From an uncultured bacterium (lineage in GTDB: Bacteria > Bacillota > Clostridia > Lachnospirales > Lachnospiraceae): a DNA stretch of 37,103 nucleotides. Within the stretch, counting starts at the first letter, position 1; each line of letters begins with the position of its first letter. Of this stretch, positions 1 through 8,025 are shown piece after piece. The notes under the pieces are model-generated. The model was not told where the DNA came from and made no database searches. It saw nothing but the letters and a program-made list of their open reading frames with translations. The stretch is taken from positions 1-37,103 of the forward strand of contig CAJMQE010000035.1 of the NCBI GenBank assembly GCA_905215405.1, read 5' to 3'. Both the position numbers and the translations under genes were made by a program.

Positions 1-70
1 TTGTAAATTTATAAATTTGAGGTGGAGTTAGCCACAACTATACACGAAGCCTCTTCTTTTGTTGCACTTT

Positions 71-853
71 TTATGCACGGCCACTTGAGATCAACTGGTG
101 GGAACATGCAATAAAATGAGGATCCTTTGAGCTGTTCAGGACCTCCATCCGACTGGATTTCTCCACGCTGAGAAGTCCCTGTTCAGAGAGTTGCCTCTGT
201 AACTGACGCGCTGTTCCATATGCGCCATCAAATACAACTACATCTTTTCCTGTCACCTTCAGGATCGCATCCCTGACGAACGGATAATGCGTACAGCCAA
301 GAACAATACTGTCGATCTTTTTATCCATATATGGACCAATGAACTGATTCATATAACGGTCGATGACTTCCCCTTCGAAGATACCTTTTTCTACAAATTC
401 TGCAAGTCCAGGACAAGCCAGTGGTATAATGTCCGCTTCATTGCGATATCCTTCCATCATCTGCTGAAATTTCTGTTCCTGAATGGTAATAGGTGTCGCC
501 ATGACAAGGATCCGAGAATGTGGCTTTGCAAGAACTGCCGGCTTTAATGCTGGTTCAATTCCAATCACCGGCATATTCGGATATGTATCACGCAGAACAT
601 CAATTGCTGCTGTTGTTGCCGTATTACAGGCTACAACCAGCGCCTTTATATTCTTTTCCATAAGAAACTTGGCACTCGCCAGTGTCAGTTCCACAACTTC
701 TTCTACTGATCGCGTTCCATAAGGAGCGTTTTTTGAATCACCATAATAAATATAGTTTTCCTGTGGCATCAATGTAGTAATTGCGTTCAGGACACTGATT
801 CCACCAAGCCCTGAATCAAATACTGCTATTGGCCATTCACTCTTATCTGTCAC
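71..853 (-). CDS. murI: Glutamate racemase MurI
   Basis: Interconverts L- and D-glutamate in the cytoplasm, supplying D-Glu for peptidoglycan. The 260 residues match the usual family length. An N-terminal DSGLGG motif (about residues 13-18) is followed by the two catalytic cysteines in family context: Cys76 in VACNTAT and Cys187 in GCTHYP. The gene is the last of a tight minus-strand run: only 3 bases separate it from folD, so the two are almost certainly co-transcribed and probably translationally coupled. There is no functional link to folate beyond co-transcription. Identification is from conserved motifs and is secure. Confidence 0.96.
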   Translation of the reverse strand: MTDKSEWPIAVFDSGLGGISVLNAITTLMPQENYIYYGDSKNAPYGTRSVEEVVELTLASAKFLMEKNIKALVVACNTATTAAIDVLRDTYPNMPVIGIEPALKPAVLAKPHSRILVMATPITIQEQKFQQMMEGYRNEADIIPLACPGLAEFVEKGIFEGEVIDRYMNQFIGPYMDKKIDSIVLGCTHYPFVRDAILKVTGKDVVVFDGAYGTARQLQRQLSEQGLLSVEKSSRMEVLNSSKDPHFIACSHQLISSGRA

Positions 854-856
854 TTT

Positions 857-1702
857 TTATGCCTCTTTCGTCATTGCACTGATTATCGTATGTTTTAAAA
901 GTACGGAAGTAGTTACCGTTCCAACTCCACCAGGTACTGGTGTTGCTGCTTTTGCATTTGCTGAGATTCCATCGTAATCCACATCGCCACAAAGTTTTCC
1001 ATCAACTACGTTGATTCCCACGTCAAATATGATCTGTCCATCTTTTACAAATTCTTTCTTTATCATACCTGCTGAGCCGGCACAGGCTACAATAATATCT
1101 GCATTTCTGCATTCCTCTTCCAGACTGGCTGTCTTTGTATGACAGATCGTTACCGTAGCATTTTTTGCAAGTAATAACATTGCCAGTGGACGACCTACGA
1201 CCATACTTCTTCCAACGACCGTTACCTTCTTTCCAGTCAGATCGATTCCATAGTGATCGATCATCTCGATAACTGCCTGTGGTGTACATGGTGGGTATCC
1301 TTTGCCGTCTCCGGCAAATACATGTGCAAGATTACTGTCGCACATACAGTCAACATCCTTATCCGGTGCGATCAGTTGTTTGATTCTATCTTCTGATAAA
1401 TGTTTTGGAAGTGGTCGAAATAATAGAATTCCATGTACCAGCTGATCCTGATTCAATTCAAGAATTCTAGATTCCAGTTCATTCTGAGTCACATCCTGTT
1501 TCAGTTCGATCACTCTGACCTGTGCCTCTGCATCTGCAAACCTTTTCAGAATTCCTCGTTCATAGGCAAGATCATCTTCTTTTGCTCCAACCCTGACAAC
1601 TGCCAGTGTCGGAATCACATTCTGTTTCTTCAATGCCGCTACTTCTTCCTTAAAATCAGCAAGAAGTGCTTTTACTACTGGCATTCCTCTTAATTCTTCC
1701 AT
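857..1702 (-). CDS. folD: FolD-type methylene-THF dehydrogenase, cyclohydrolase site degraded
   Basis: FolD family enzyme (281 aa) of one-carbon folate metabolism; oxidises 5,10-methylene-THF with NAD(P). The NAD(P)-binding half is typical (VVGRSMVVGRPLA near residue 145, TPVPGGVGTVTT near 255). The N-terminal catalytic region is not. In bifunctional FolD an active-site Tyr is followed four residues later by the catalytic Lys (YxxxK); here Tyr47 is followed by Ile51, with a Lys only at +6. The usual Gln of the ILVQLPLP segment is replaced, reading ILLFRPLP. The KDVD segment is kept. By family knowledge this predicts loss of cyclohydrolase but retention of dehydrogenase activity, which fits the upstream fchA-like gene in the same run. 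The start has a GGAGGAAGA-type site close upstream. Confidence 0.93.
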   Translation of the reverse strand: MEELRGMPVVKALLADFKEEVAALKKQNVIPTLAVVRVGAKEDDLAYERGILKRFADAEAQVRVIELKQDVTQNELESRILELNQDQLVHGILLFRPLPKHLSEDRIKQLIAPDKDVDCMCDSNLAHVFAGDGKGYPPCTPQAVIEMIDHYGIDLTGKKVTVVGRSMVVGRPLAMLLLAKNATVTICHTKTASLEEECRNADIIVACAGSAGMIKKEFVKDGQIIFDVGINVVDGKLCGDVDYDGISANAKAATPVPGGVGTVTTSVLLKHTIISAMTKEA

Positions 1703-1732
1703 CTTCTTCCTCCATTCTGTATGACATCTAAT

Positions 1733-2335
1733 TTACTGTAGTCTGCCAAGTACCTTTTCATATACCTTCTGACATCTTCGGGTTCCATCCATAAGAAGCG
1801 TAGTCGCTTCCTTATTCAGCTTTTCTGCATAAATGCGGTCTTTCATCAGCTTTGTATTGATAAATACATTCATTACAGCACCTTCCATGGCACTGCGGCA
1901 GGCCGTTGCCGCAACTCCCACATCACTGACTGCCAATGTGGAACCCTTTACCTCCAGTTCTTCAACCAGTTCTACTGTCTCCTGCAACTTTCTCAACATT
2001 TCTATTGGTACACTGCATGCATCTTTTAATGCATTCTCAAGAATCACTTCCCTGTCTGGCTGTTCTTTGGGAATTCCATATGCTTTTGCAAGTGGTGCAA
2101 AACTATCTGCATCTTTCTGTATCAGATTCAACAATTCTGTCGTAAGTGTTGGCACTTGTTTAAGGATTCTGTCAATATCCGCCTGATAGGCAGCATATTT
2201 CTTCTTTCCAGTTGTCAGATTTGCCACCATTGAGCAAAGTGCTGTACTGATAGCCCCCAACAATGCACTTGCACCACCTCCACCAGGTGTAGATGATTTT
2301 GACGACAGCTGTGTGATAAATTCTTCTATCTCCAT
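1733..2335 (-). CDS. fchA: Cyclodeaminase/cyclohydrolase family protein (FchA-like)
   Basis: A 200-residue all-helical protein of the formiminotransferase-cyclodeaminase C-terminal family. The N-terminal STPGGGGASALLGA motif (about residues 15-28) and a mid-protein VSDVGVAA segment are hallmarks. Family members act as formimino-THF cyclodeaminase or as 5,10-methenyl-THF cyclohydrolase. Here it is encoded directly upstream of a FolD that lacks the cyclohydrolase lysine, so the methenyl-THF cyclohydrolase role is the better inference. No formiminotransferase or histidine-degradation gene is nearby. It begins the fchA-folD-murI run; the start at 2335 is preceded by GGAGGAAATAGC. The family call is firm, the exact substrate inferred. 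Confidence 0.88.
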   Translation of the reverse strand: MEIEEFITQLSSKSSTPGGGGASALLGAISTALCSMVANLTTGKKKYAAYQADIDRILKQVPTLTTELLNLIQKDADSFAPLAKAYGIPKEQPDREVILENALKDACSVPIEMLRKLQETVELVEELEVKGSTLAVSDVGVAATACRSAMEGAVMNVFINTKLMKDRIYAEKLNKEATTLLMDGTRRCQKVYEKVLGRLQ

Positions 2336-2521
2336 GCTATTTCCTCCATCATGAAAAAGATCTCTTATTTAAGACACTTGATATGATATTTTCATTTTCT
2401 TCTTATAATACAGGAACCTTTATAACTTATAATAGGGACCTTCAACTCACCGGTCTCCAGGACTGTCCAGCTCTTTGCTGTACCTTCTGAACATCCAGGC
2501 TTCTCCTCTGTTTCCTGCAAT
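2336..2521 (-). other. Intergenic leader upstream of fchA-like gene
   Basis: 186 bases between nhaC and fchA. On the minus strand it holds two copies of a GGTyCCT(G)TATTATAAG element about 25 bases apart. One of these may provide a -10 hexamer, but no convincing -35 was found. No terminator for nhaC is visible. Confidence 0.3.
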
Positions 2522-3847
2522 TTACGACTCTTTTGTTTTGTTCTTATAAAAAACTATACTGATGATTGCACAGATAGCCATCAGAATTGGATAATACAGA
2601 TATGGTAAGAGTTCCATAGGTGCTATTGTAATTCCAACAGCGGCAGCTCCTGCACTTGCATAAAGTAACTGCGCACCATATGGGATCAACCCCTGCCATA
2701 CGGATGTAAATATATCAAGCAGCGCTGCTGTTCTTCTTGGTTCAATATCATACTCTTCTGCAATTTCCTTTGCAATAGGGCCAGCCATTACAATTGCAAT
2801 GGTATTATTGGCTGTTGAAATATCGACAAGGGAACTGAGAACTGCGATTCCTACCTGTGCACCCTTTGGTCCTTTAACGAAACGTTTAATATTATAGAGA
2901 ATAAAGTCGATTCCGCCATTGGCCTTAACAAGCCCGATGATACCAGCTACGACGATTGAAATTACTGTAATATCATACATATTAATGACACCGCCATTGC
3001 CATCTACACCTTTGCCGATCACTGTGAAAACGGTCGAAAGTGCAATCGATCCAGTCGCTACACCAATGATCAGGGAAAGTACTGTTCCCATGATCAGAAC
3101 AATAAATACGTTAATTCCGATCAGTGCTCCGACCAATACTGCTATATATGGAAGAATCTTGATCAGATTATAGGACAGATCACCAACGATCTCATAATCT
3201 GAGTTCCATGCCGCGATCAAAAAGACAATCGCTGTAATGATTGCTGCTGGAAGTGCGATTTTAAAGTTCTCATTGAACTTGTCCTTCATTTTGCATCCCT
3301 GCGTACGTGTTGCTGCAATAGTTGTATCTGAAATCATGGAAAGGTTGTCCCCAAACATTGCTCCACACACAACGGCTGCGATACACATAGCCCCTGCAAA
3401 TCCGGTCTTCTGGCTGACGCCTGCTGCGATTGGTGTCAGAGCTGCAATTGTTCCGACTGATGTTCCCATCGCTACTGAGATGAAACATGCAATCAGGAAA
3501 AGCCCTGCCACTGCGATCTTAGGTGGAAGTACGGATAACGCGAAATTAACTGTACTGTCAACCCCTCCTGCTGCCTGAACCGCTCCTGAAAATGCTCCTG
3601 CGAGAATAAAGATCAGGCACATGATCATGACATTTTCATCACCCATGCTCTTTGTCACGATTGCCATCTTATTCTCAAACTTCGTTTTCGGATTCTGTAA
3701 AAATGCTACAACGAGTGCGATTATGAATGCGACGATTGCCGGCATTGCATAGAAATCCTGAAAAACGATACCACTACCAATAAATAATACTAAAAACACT
3801 CCAATTGGCAGTAACCCACTAATTTTGCCTTTGTTTAAATTTTCCAT
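2522..3847 (-). CDS. Na+/H+ antiporter NhaC family protein
   Basis: A 441-residue polytopic membrane protein with about a dozen hydrophobic segments. Family signatures include an AxGTSVGTIAALTPIAAG segment (about residues 126-143), an FGDNLSMISDTTIAATRTQG stretch (about 166-185) and a later STANNTIAIVMAGPIAKEIA segment. NhaC/ArsB-superfamily transporters exchange sodium, or sometimes malate or lactate with sodium, for protons; substrate cannot be read from the sequence. It is transcribed from its own promoter (3888-3916) with the start at 3847 after GAAAGGTAACAATTTATTA. Confidence is high for the family and low for the substrate. Confidence 0.9.
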   Translation of the reverse strand: MENLNKGKISGLLPIGVFLVLFIGSGIVFQDFYAMPAIVAFIIALVVAFLQNPKTKFENKMAIVTKSMGDENVMIMCLIFILAGAFSGAVQAAGGVDSTVNFALSVLPPKIAVAGLFLIACFISVAMGTSVGTIAALTPIAAGVSQKTGFAGAMCIAAVVCGAMFGDNLSMISDTTIAATRTQGCKMKDKFNENFKIALPAAIITAIVFLIAAWNSDYEIVGDLSYNLIKILPYIAVLVGALIGINVFIVLIMGTVLSLIIGVATGSIALSTVFTVIGKGVDGNGGVINMYDITVISIVVAGIIGLVKANGGIDFILYNIKRFVKGPKGAQVGIAVLSSLVDISTANNTIAIVMAGPIAKEIAEEYDIEPRRTAALLDIFTSVWQGLIPYGAQLLYASAGAAAVGITIAPMELLPYLYYPILMAICAIISIVFYKNKTKES

Positions 3848-3887
3848 TAATAAATTGTTACCTTTCTAAAAAATGCGCTGATACTCT

Positions 3888-3916
3888 ATTATATACTCGT
3901 TACCACTTCAACGCAA
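3888..3916 (-). promoter_or_regulatory. Sigma-A promoter of nhaC
   Basis: Minus-strand TTGCGT (3911-3916), a 17-base spacer and a perfect TATAAT (3888-3893), about 40 bases upstream of the nhaC start. Confidence 0.75.
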
Positions 3917-3924
3917 TAATTAGA

Positions 3925-4278
3925 TTATGATCCGGCTCTCTTTTTTAACAGTTCTTTCATTTGTTCCACATCCTTTTCCGCCATTTTATGACCGGAATAC
4001 CTTGCTTCTTCATAAAATGCCGTCACATTGTGGGAATCGCTGGAAATGCCGTGAATATAGTTTTCTGTCAAAGTGGATGGCACTTCATACCGATACTGCT
4101 GAGATTTCTGTTTTTTTGCACCATGATATATAGATCTTCGGTACAGATCTCTTATTTTCTGATTGTTATCGCCATCTGTATTCTGGCGCGTGAAGTATGC
4201 ATTTTCGTATATTTCTTGTCCTGTACCTGCACTAACTCCATTGCATTTTCTAATATGAAACGTTTTCTGATTGTTCAT
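3925..4278 (-). pseudogene. Small ORF resembling the C-terminal tail of a DUF4129-type protein, probable remnant
   Basis: 117-codon reading frame. The second half (IRDLYRR..., VPSTLTENYI..., FYEEARYSGHKMAEKDVEQMKELL) resembles the cytoplasmic C-terminal domain of DUF4129/transglutaminase-like membrane proteins, where a xTPxEL-type segment is followed by a YEEARYS helix and a final charged helix. The membrane portion of such proteins is absent. No convincing ribosome binding site precedes the ATG at 4278, and the stretch is unusually rich in Asn/Gln/Lys before the conserved part. A decayed fragment is most likely. A translated small protein is possible. Confidence 0.45.
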
Positions 4279-4335
4279 TTTACAAATGGGTGTTATATTT
4301 ATAGAAGTAAAAATAAGAACCAGTTAATTTACAAG

Positions 4336-4341
4336 TATAAT
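4336..4341 (+). promoter_or_regulatory. Probable -10 element of the FliB-like gene
   Basis: TATAAT 24 bases upstream of the ATG at 4365. No good -35 hexamer lies 16-18 bases before it, so the assignment is tentative. Confidence 0.4.
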
Positions 4342-4364
4342 ATAAAAGAAAGAATGAGAGATCC

Positions 4365-5516
4365 ATGAAAATAAGAGTACCTGATTACTATAAGAATTTT
4401 AAATGTATCGCATCCGCATGCACAGACAGCTGTTGTGCCGGATGGGAAGTTGACCTGGACGATTCAGCCTATGACTATTACCTGAGCGTAAAAGGCCCTT
4501 TTGGCGAACGTCTCCGTTCTGTTATGGTCGATGATAATGAAGGCAAACGATTCCGCCTGAACAACAATCGTTGTCCATTTTTAAATGATACAAATCTCTG
4601 TGATCTGTATACAGAACTTGGCGAAGAAAAACTCTGTGATACCTGCACTAATTACCCACGCTTTATTGAAGAATACGGAAGTCTGCGAGAAATCGGAATC
4701 GCTCTGTCCTGTAAAACTGCAGGTGAACTGATTCTTGGCAGCCCGGAACCAGTAACATTTGAGCTCAGTGAAAATGACGAAATGGTCACATCTTATAATG
4801 ATATTGACCCAGAGCTCTACATGCAGCTTGTACCATCCAGAAAACTTGCGATCCGCATTCTGCAGAACCGTGCCTATACAATCGAGCAGCGCATCGCCGT
4901 TCTGCTCAGCTTTGTAAGTGAAATGCAGAACGCCATAGACGAAGATGCCCTCGCTACAATTACAGACATTCGGAAAAAATACAATTTTGAAACCGAATTT
5001 TCTGCTGAGGTCCTGAAAGCTTCATGCTATGATCCGCAAACGAAACTGGAACAGATGAAGGCATTTTTAAAAGTTTACACCAATATTGAAATTATAAATG
5101 AAGCGTGGCCAAAAACTATTCAACACCTTTCAGAAGCACTGCATAACCAGGTAACAAGTAAAGAGTATCAGGCATACTACGATGCATTTGATCTTTCCTA
5201 TAAAGATCGTGCCTATGAATTCGAACATCTGATGGTCTACTTCATGTTCCGTTATTTTCTGAAAGCAGTCAATGACTACGATATCCTTTCCAAGGTCAAA
5301 ATGGCCGTTGTCAGTTATTTTTGTATCAAAGAAATCGATCTGATGCATTTTCTGGATCATGATCACACGCTGACTTTTACAGATCAGGTCGATATCATGC
5401 ATCTGTACTCCCGTGAAATCGAACATTCCTATGAGAACTTTGAAGAACTCGGTTCCCTGTTCCACCAGGATCCACTGTTTGATACAGAAAAACTGTTCTC
5501 CATGCTGAATTACTAG
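4365..5516 (+). CDS. FliB-like / flagellin lysine-N-methylase family protein
   Basis: 383 residues with an N-terminal cysteine cluster typical of the FliB/YkgJ zinc- or iron-chelating family: a CxxxCC-containing ACTDSCCAGW segment near residue 17, then NRCPFL, a LCDLY segment and KLCDTCTNYPR up to about residue 100. Such an array probably binds an Fe-S cluster or metal. FliB in Salmonella is needed for methylation of flagellin lysines, but many homologues occur without flagellar genes and there are none in this window, so the substrate is unknown here. The remaining 270 residues are helical with no recognised motif. The gene converges on the TetR gene, with 11 bases between the stops. Confidence 0.8.
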   Translation: MKIRVPDYYKNFKCIASACTDSCCAGWEVDLDDSAYDYYLSVKGPFGERLRSVMVDDNEGKRFRLNNNRCPFLNDTNLCDLYTELGEEKLCDTCTNYPRFIEEYGSLREIGIALSCKTAGELILGSPEPVTFELSENDEMVTSYNDIDPELYMQLVPSRKLAIRILQNRAYTIEQRIAVLLSFVSEMQNAIDEDALATITDIRKKYNFETEFSAEVLKASCYDPQTKLEQMKAFLKVYTNIEIINEAWPKTIQHLSEALHNQVTSKEYQAYYDAFDLSYKDRAYEFEHLMVYFMFRYFLKAVNDYDILSKVKMAVVSYFCIKEIDLMHFLDHDHTLTFTDQVDIMHLYSREIEHSYENFEELGSLFHQDPLFDTEKLFSMLNY

Positions 5517-5527
5517 AAGAGTTATTC

Positions 5528-6106
5528 CTATATTTCACTGTATATCATCTTACTGTTATTCTGTAACTGTGAAGATAGCAGCATCGGAACAAAGCCTTTC
5601 GGAAGACAGCTCATCGTAATATCCGCCAGTTTTTGTGGTTCGATCTGCATTCCTTCCTGAAACCACAGTAAAAATGAATTAAAGATCCCCCCTGTATGAT
5701 AATAGACATTGAATTTCTTTTCAAAAGTATCGGATATCGTTGTCTCTGTAAAATAATCATTTAAGGCACTCAGTAATAAATAGGACAGATCATTTTGATA
5801 GATTCGTAAAAGACTTTCCTTCTGGTCGTAAAAGAAAGAAAACATCTGATTCAGATATTTGTGAAAATCACCTGATAAATCGATATTTACAACTTCTGAG
5901 AAGTCTCTGAACATATGTAGAAGTGCGAACTGAATAATAGATTCTTTCGAATTAAAATTACGATAATAAGTAGAACGATTAACTCCGGCTTTCCTGGTAA
6001 TCTCACCAATGGAAATGTCGGAGTATTTTTTTTGCTTCATCAGCAATAGCAACGCTTGTGCAATGTACCCTTTCATCATGTACGATGTTGTATTTTTTCT
6101 TCTCAT
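5528..6106 (-). CDS. TetR/AcrR family transcriptional regulator
   Basis: 192 residues. The N-terminal helix-turn-helix reads SDISIGEITRKAGVNRSTYYRNF (about residues 29-51), the classic TetR pattern. The C-terminal part is helical and lacks obvious ligand residues, resembling TetR_C_33-type regulators of clostridia. It is divergent from the metallo-beta-lactamase-fold gene at 6244. The 137-base gap contains TGCAACA palindromes that sit on the likely promoter, so it probably represses that gene and itself. The ribosome binding site GGGAGG lies 12 bases from the ATG, slightly long. Confidence 0.9.
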   Translation of the reverse strand: MRRKNTTSYMMKGYIAQALLLLMKQKKYSDISIGEITRKAGVNRSTYYRNFNSKESIIQFALLHMFRDFSEVVNIDLSGDFHKYLNQMFSFFYDQKESLLRIYQNDLSYLLLSALNDYFTETTISDTFEKKFNVYYHTGGIFNSFLLWFQEGMQIEPQKLADITMSCLPKGFVPMLLSSQLQNNSKMIYSEI

Positions 6107-6107
6107 A

Positions 6108-6137
6108 ATGCAACATTTCCTCCCTTATTGTTGCAAC
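6108..6137. promoter_or_regulatory. Accessory TetR-type half-sites
   Basis: ATGCAACAT at 6108-6116 and the palindrome GTTGCAAC at 6130-6137 repeat the core of the main operator at 6186-6199. They lie next to the tetR start codon and could mediate autoregulation. Confidence 0.45.
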
Positions 6138-6151
6138 CAGCCCGCAATCTA

Positions 6152-6180
6152 TTGATTCTCTCAGATAGATTCGGTATGAT
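6152..6180 (+). promoter_or_regulatory. Sigma-A promoter of the MBL-fold gene
   Basis: TTGATT (6152-6157), a 17-base spacer and TATGAT (6175-6180). The expected transcription start, around 6187, falls inside the palindromic operator. Confidence 0.7.
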
Positions 6181-6185
6181 AAAAA

Positions 6186-6199
6186 GCAACATATGTTGC
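6186..6199. promoter_or_regulatory. Probable TetR operator GCAACATATGTTGC
   Basis: Perfect 14-base palindrome starting 5 bases after the -10 box of the MBL-fold gene. Binding here by the divergently encoded TetR protein would block initiation. Confidence 0.65.
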
Positions 6200-6243
6200 A
6201 TAAATAATATTAGAAAAGAAATGACTAGTCAAGGAGAACTTTC

Positions 6244-6882
6244 ATGAATCAAATCAGAGAAAATTTATATCAATTCAGCTTAGCTATACCTCCAATGAAT
6301 TTTACAATTCATCAATACCTTCTAGATGGGACATGTCCAATGCTCGTTGGCACAGGTACAAAAGATTTTGCGATCAGTATTTTGAAAGAATTAAAGACCA
6401 TTTTAAATAATAGAGACTTGGCTTACATTTTTGTTTCTCATATGGAATCTGATGAATGCGGTGGACTGGATCTGTTTTTACAGGCCTACCCAAACGTGTC
6501 TGTTATCTGTTCAACACTGTGTGCAAGAGAATTATCCGGTTTTGGCTACCGTGGGAAAATCCTGCCTGTAAAAGGTGGTGATCGACTGAATAGCGAGGAT
6601 TTTGACCTTCAAATCATAAATTATCCAGCTGAAGTTCATCTTCAAAATGGAATTGTTGCACTGGAACAACATTCAGGAATTTTCTTTAGCAGCGATCTGC
6701 TACTTTCCTATGGTATGGCACAGGGATGCATAAAGAATGTCAGCTGGCACGATTCTGTAGCAAAAATTTCAAAAGATCGGGTACCGGACGAAGTAGCAAG
6801 AGAGGCCTTAAAAAGTGATCTCTTAAAAATTCATCCCTCATTTGCAGCGGTCGGCCATGGCTATTGCCTTTCCCTGCAATAA
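6244..6882 (+). CDS. MBL-fold protein of the flavodiiron/ODP type, stand-alone
   Basis: 212 residues forming only a metallo-beta-lactamase domain. The metal motif is HMESD (His66, Glu68, Asp70), the HxExD pattern of flavodiiron and oxygen-binding di-iron proteins rather than the HxHxDH of hydrolases. The usual His after Asp is replaced by Glu71. Further candidate ligands are His132, Asp151 (SSDLL) and the His of VGHG near residue 203. A flavodoxin domain is absent. By family knowledge this suggests O2, NO or redox sensing or reduction with a partner electron donor. It is controlled by the TetR operator upstream; AAGGAG precedes the ATG. The exact function is unknown. Confidence 0.82.
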   Translation: MNQIRENLYQFSLAIPPMNFTIHQYLLDGTCPMLVGTGTKDFAISILKELKTILNNRDLAYIFVSHMESDECGGLDLFLQAYPNVSVICSTLCARELSGFGYRGKILPVKGGDRLNSEDFDLQIINYPAEVHLQNGIVALEQHSGIFFSSDLLLSYGMAQGCIKNVSWHDSVAKISKDRVPDEVAREALKSDLLKIHPSFAAVGHGYCLSLQ

Positions 6883-6930
6883 AAAAACTGCATGGAATTC
6901 ATCATCTACGATGTTTCCATGCAGTTTATT
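6881..6930. terminator. Bidirectional intrinsic terminator
   Basis: A 13-bp perfect stem (6885-6897 with 6915-6927). On the minus strand it is followed by seven Ts, terminating the microprotein gene; on the plus strand it is followed by TTTATTTATTTT, terminating the MBL-fold gene. Confidence 0.85.
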
Positions 6931-6942
6931 TATTTTGAGCGC

Positions 6943-7065
6943 TTAGTCTTCATCTTCCTCGGAACCAGCAATTGCTGCTGCCGCTGAAATTGTAACTACT
7001 ACTGCTGCTATAACCACTACTAAAAGAATGATACCAAAAACAATCCATAATAAAGAACCGTCCAT
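6943..7065 (-). CDS. 40-residue single-pass membrane microprotein with acidic tail
   Basis: Short gene: MDGSLLWIVF start, a hydrophobic stretch of about 27 residues rich in Val/Ile/Ala (residues 5-33), then a tail ending GSEEDED. The ATG at 7065 has GGAG about 9 bases upstream; an in-frame ATG at 7074 would place GGAG too close. A good promoter (7157-7185) and a downstream terminator (6881-6930) frame it as an independent transcription unit. Topology is probably a cytoplasmic acidic C-terminus, judging only by the absence of N-terminal positive charge, so this is weak. No family is recognised. Similar one-helix peptides may regulate membrane proteins or stress responses; nothing here fixes the role. 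Confidence 0.7.
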   Translation of the reverse strand: MDGSLLWIVFGIILLVVVIAAVVVTISAAAAIAGSEEDED

Positions 7066-7156
7066 ATTATTCATCTCCAATCCTCTGAATTTTTATCTGC
7101 CGGAGTCCTTAGATTACACCTCTTCGGACACATGCCTGTCTCATTAATTATAATTT

Positions 7157-7185
7157 ATCATATCATAAACATTGTTAATTTTCAA
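7157..7185 (-). promoter_or_regulatory. Sigma-A promoter of the microprotein gene
   Basis: Minus-strand TTGAAA (7180-7185), a 17-base spacer and TATGAT (7157-7162). It gives a leader of about 85 bases containing a short GTCC/GGAC hairpin. Confidence 0.75.
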
Positions 7186-7289
7186 TCAATTTCCTGTTTT
7201 CCTGTAAAAATTTTGCAATCGAAAATCTCTGTCTTTAACAGTGTATATGTGCACAGATTCCAGCGGCAAATTGCCGTGCGAACTTTTGC

Positions 7290-7928
7290 CTAACAGGAAC
7301 CATCTATTCTAGTATTCCCAGCCAGCGTAATATAATCAGCAACTTTCGGATAAATTTTCAGATACATCTCCATATACTGTGAAAATGTGACCTGCTGGTT
7401 ATACGAGATCAGTTCCAGTTCCGTTCCAAATGCATTGATAATCTCACCTGAAAAATACAACCCATTTCTTCTATAAAATTCCCTGCGTCTGATTCGCTGT
7501 GCATTATTTGCTGCCGTTATATCCGTTTTTTCAATTTCAAATATAATCATTTTTCCGGCAAAACGCATTTGAATTGCGGCAAGCACACTGCTTCCCAACC
7601 CTATATTTCTATATTTTTCGTCGATAGCAAGATAATCGATCAGCATCTGTTCTCCCGCTCCGGCCGTAATGACCAGACCTGCCATCTTTCCATTTAAGAG
7701 GACAACCAAAACCTCTGCAACGCCTGCTTTCCTACATTTTTCGATCAACCAGAACGGTTTTCTCTCTGCCGCTGGAAATGCTCTCTTATACAACTGCTTG
7801 ATATAACGCTGTTGCTGATAGTTCGCCTTCTTTAACTCAACTCTGTCTTTACAGTTCTGCCCGCTGACATTTTTATCTGATTTGTCATATTGTAATTCAT
7901 ATTCTGTTTTTTGATTTTGTTTCTCCAT
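7290..7928 (-). CDS. GNAT family N-acetyltransferase
   Basis: 212 residues from the preferred ATG at 7928, chosen because AGGAG lies 8 bases upstream; the longer frame to 7997 adds 23 residues without a site. Residues 1-40 are charged and low in structure. The GNAT fold follows, with ALVVITAGAG-like strands, the LIDYLAIDEKYRNIGLGSSVL acetyl-CoA loop (an R/QxxGxG variant, RNIGLG) and a FYRRNGLYFSGE C-terminal segment. It transfers acetyl to an unknown acceptor. It lies 97 bases downstream of ribH on the same strand, so read-through from the riboflavin operon is possible, though no functional link is apparent. Confidence 0.82.
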   Translation of the reverse strand: MEKQNQKTEYELQYDKSDKNVSGQNCKDRVELKKANYQQQRYIKQLYKRAFPAAERKPFWLIEKCRKAGVAEVLVVLLNGKMAGLVITAGAGEQMLIDYLAIDEKYRNIGLGSSVLAAIQMRFAGKMIIFEIEKTDITAANNAQRIRRREFYRRNGLYFSGEIINAFGTELELISYNQQVTFSQYMEMYLKIYPKVADYITLAGNTRIDGSC

Positions 7929-8025
7929 TTCACAATCTCCTGTTACACTGATTTCTCTATTATAACGGCTACAGGCATTTCCATCCAGTCTTTTCATTCA
8001 AGGATTATACTTTTGGCACAACTGC

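Noticed and set aside
3927..4368. Plus-strand ORFs of 68 and 135 codons
   Set aside because: No ribosome binding site, and they overlap the promoter of the FliB-like gene and the opposing frame with family resemblance.
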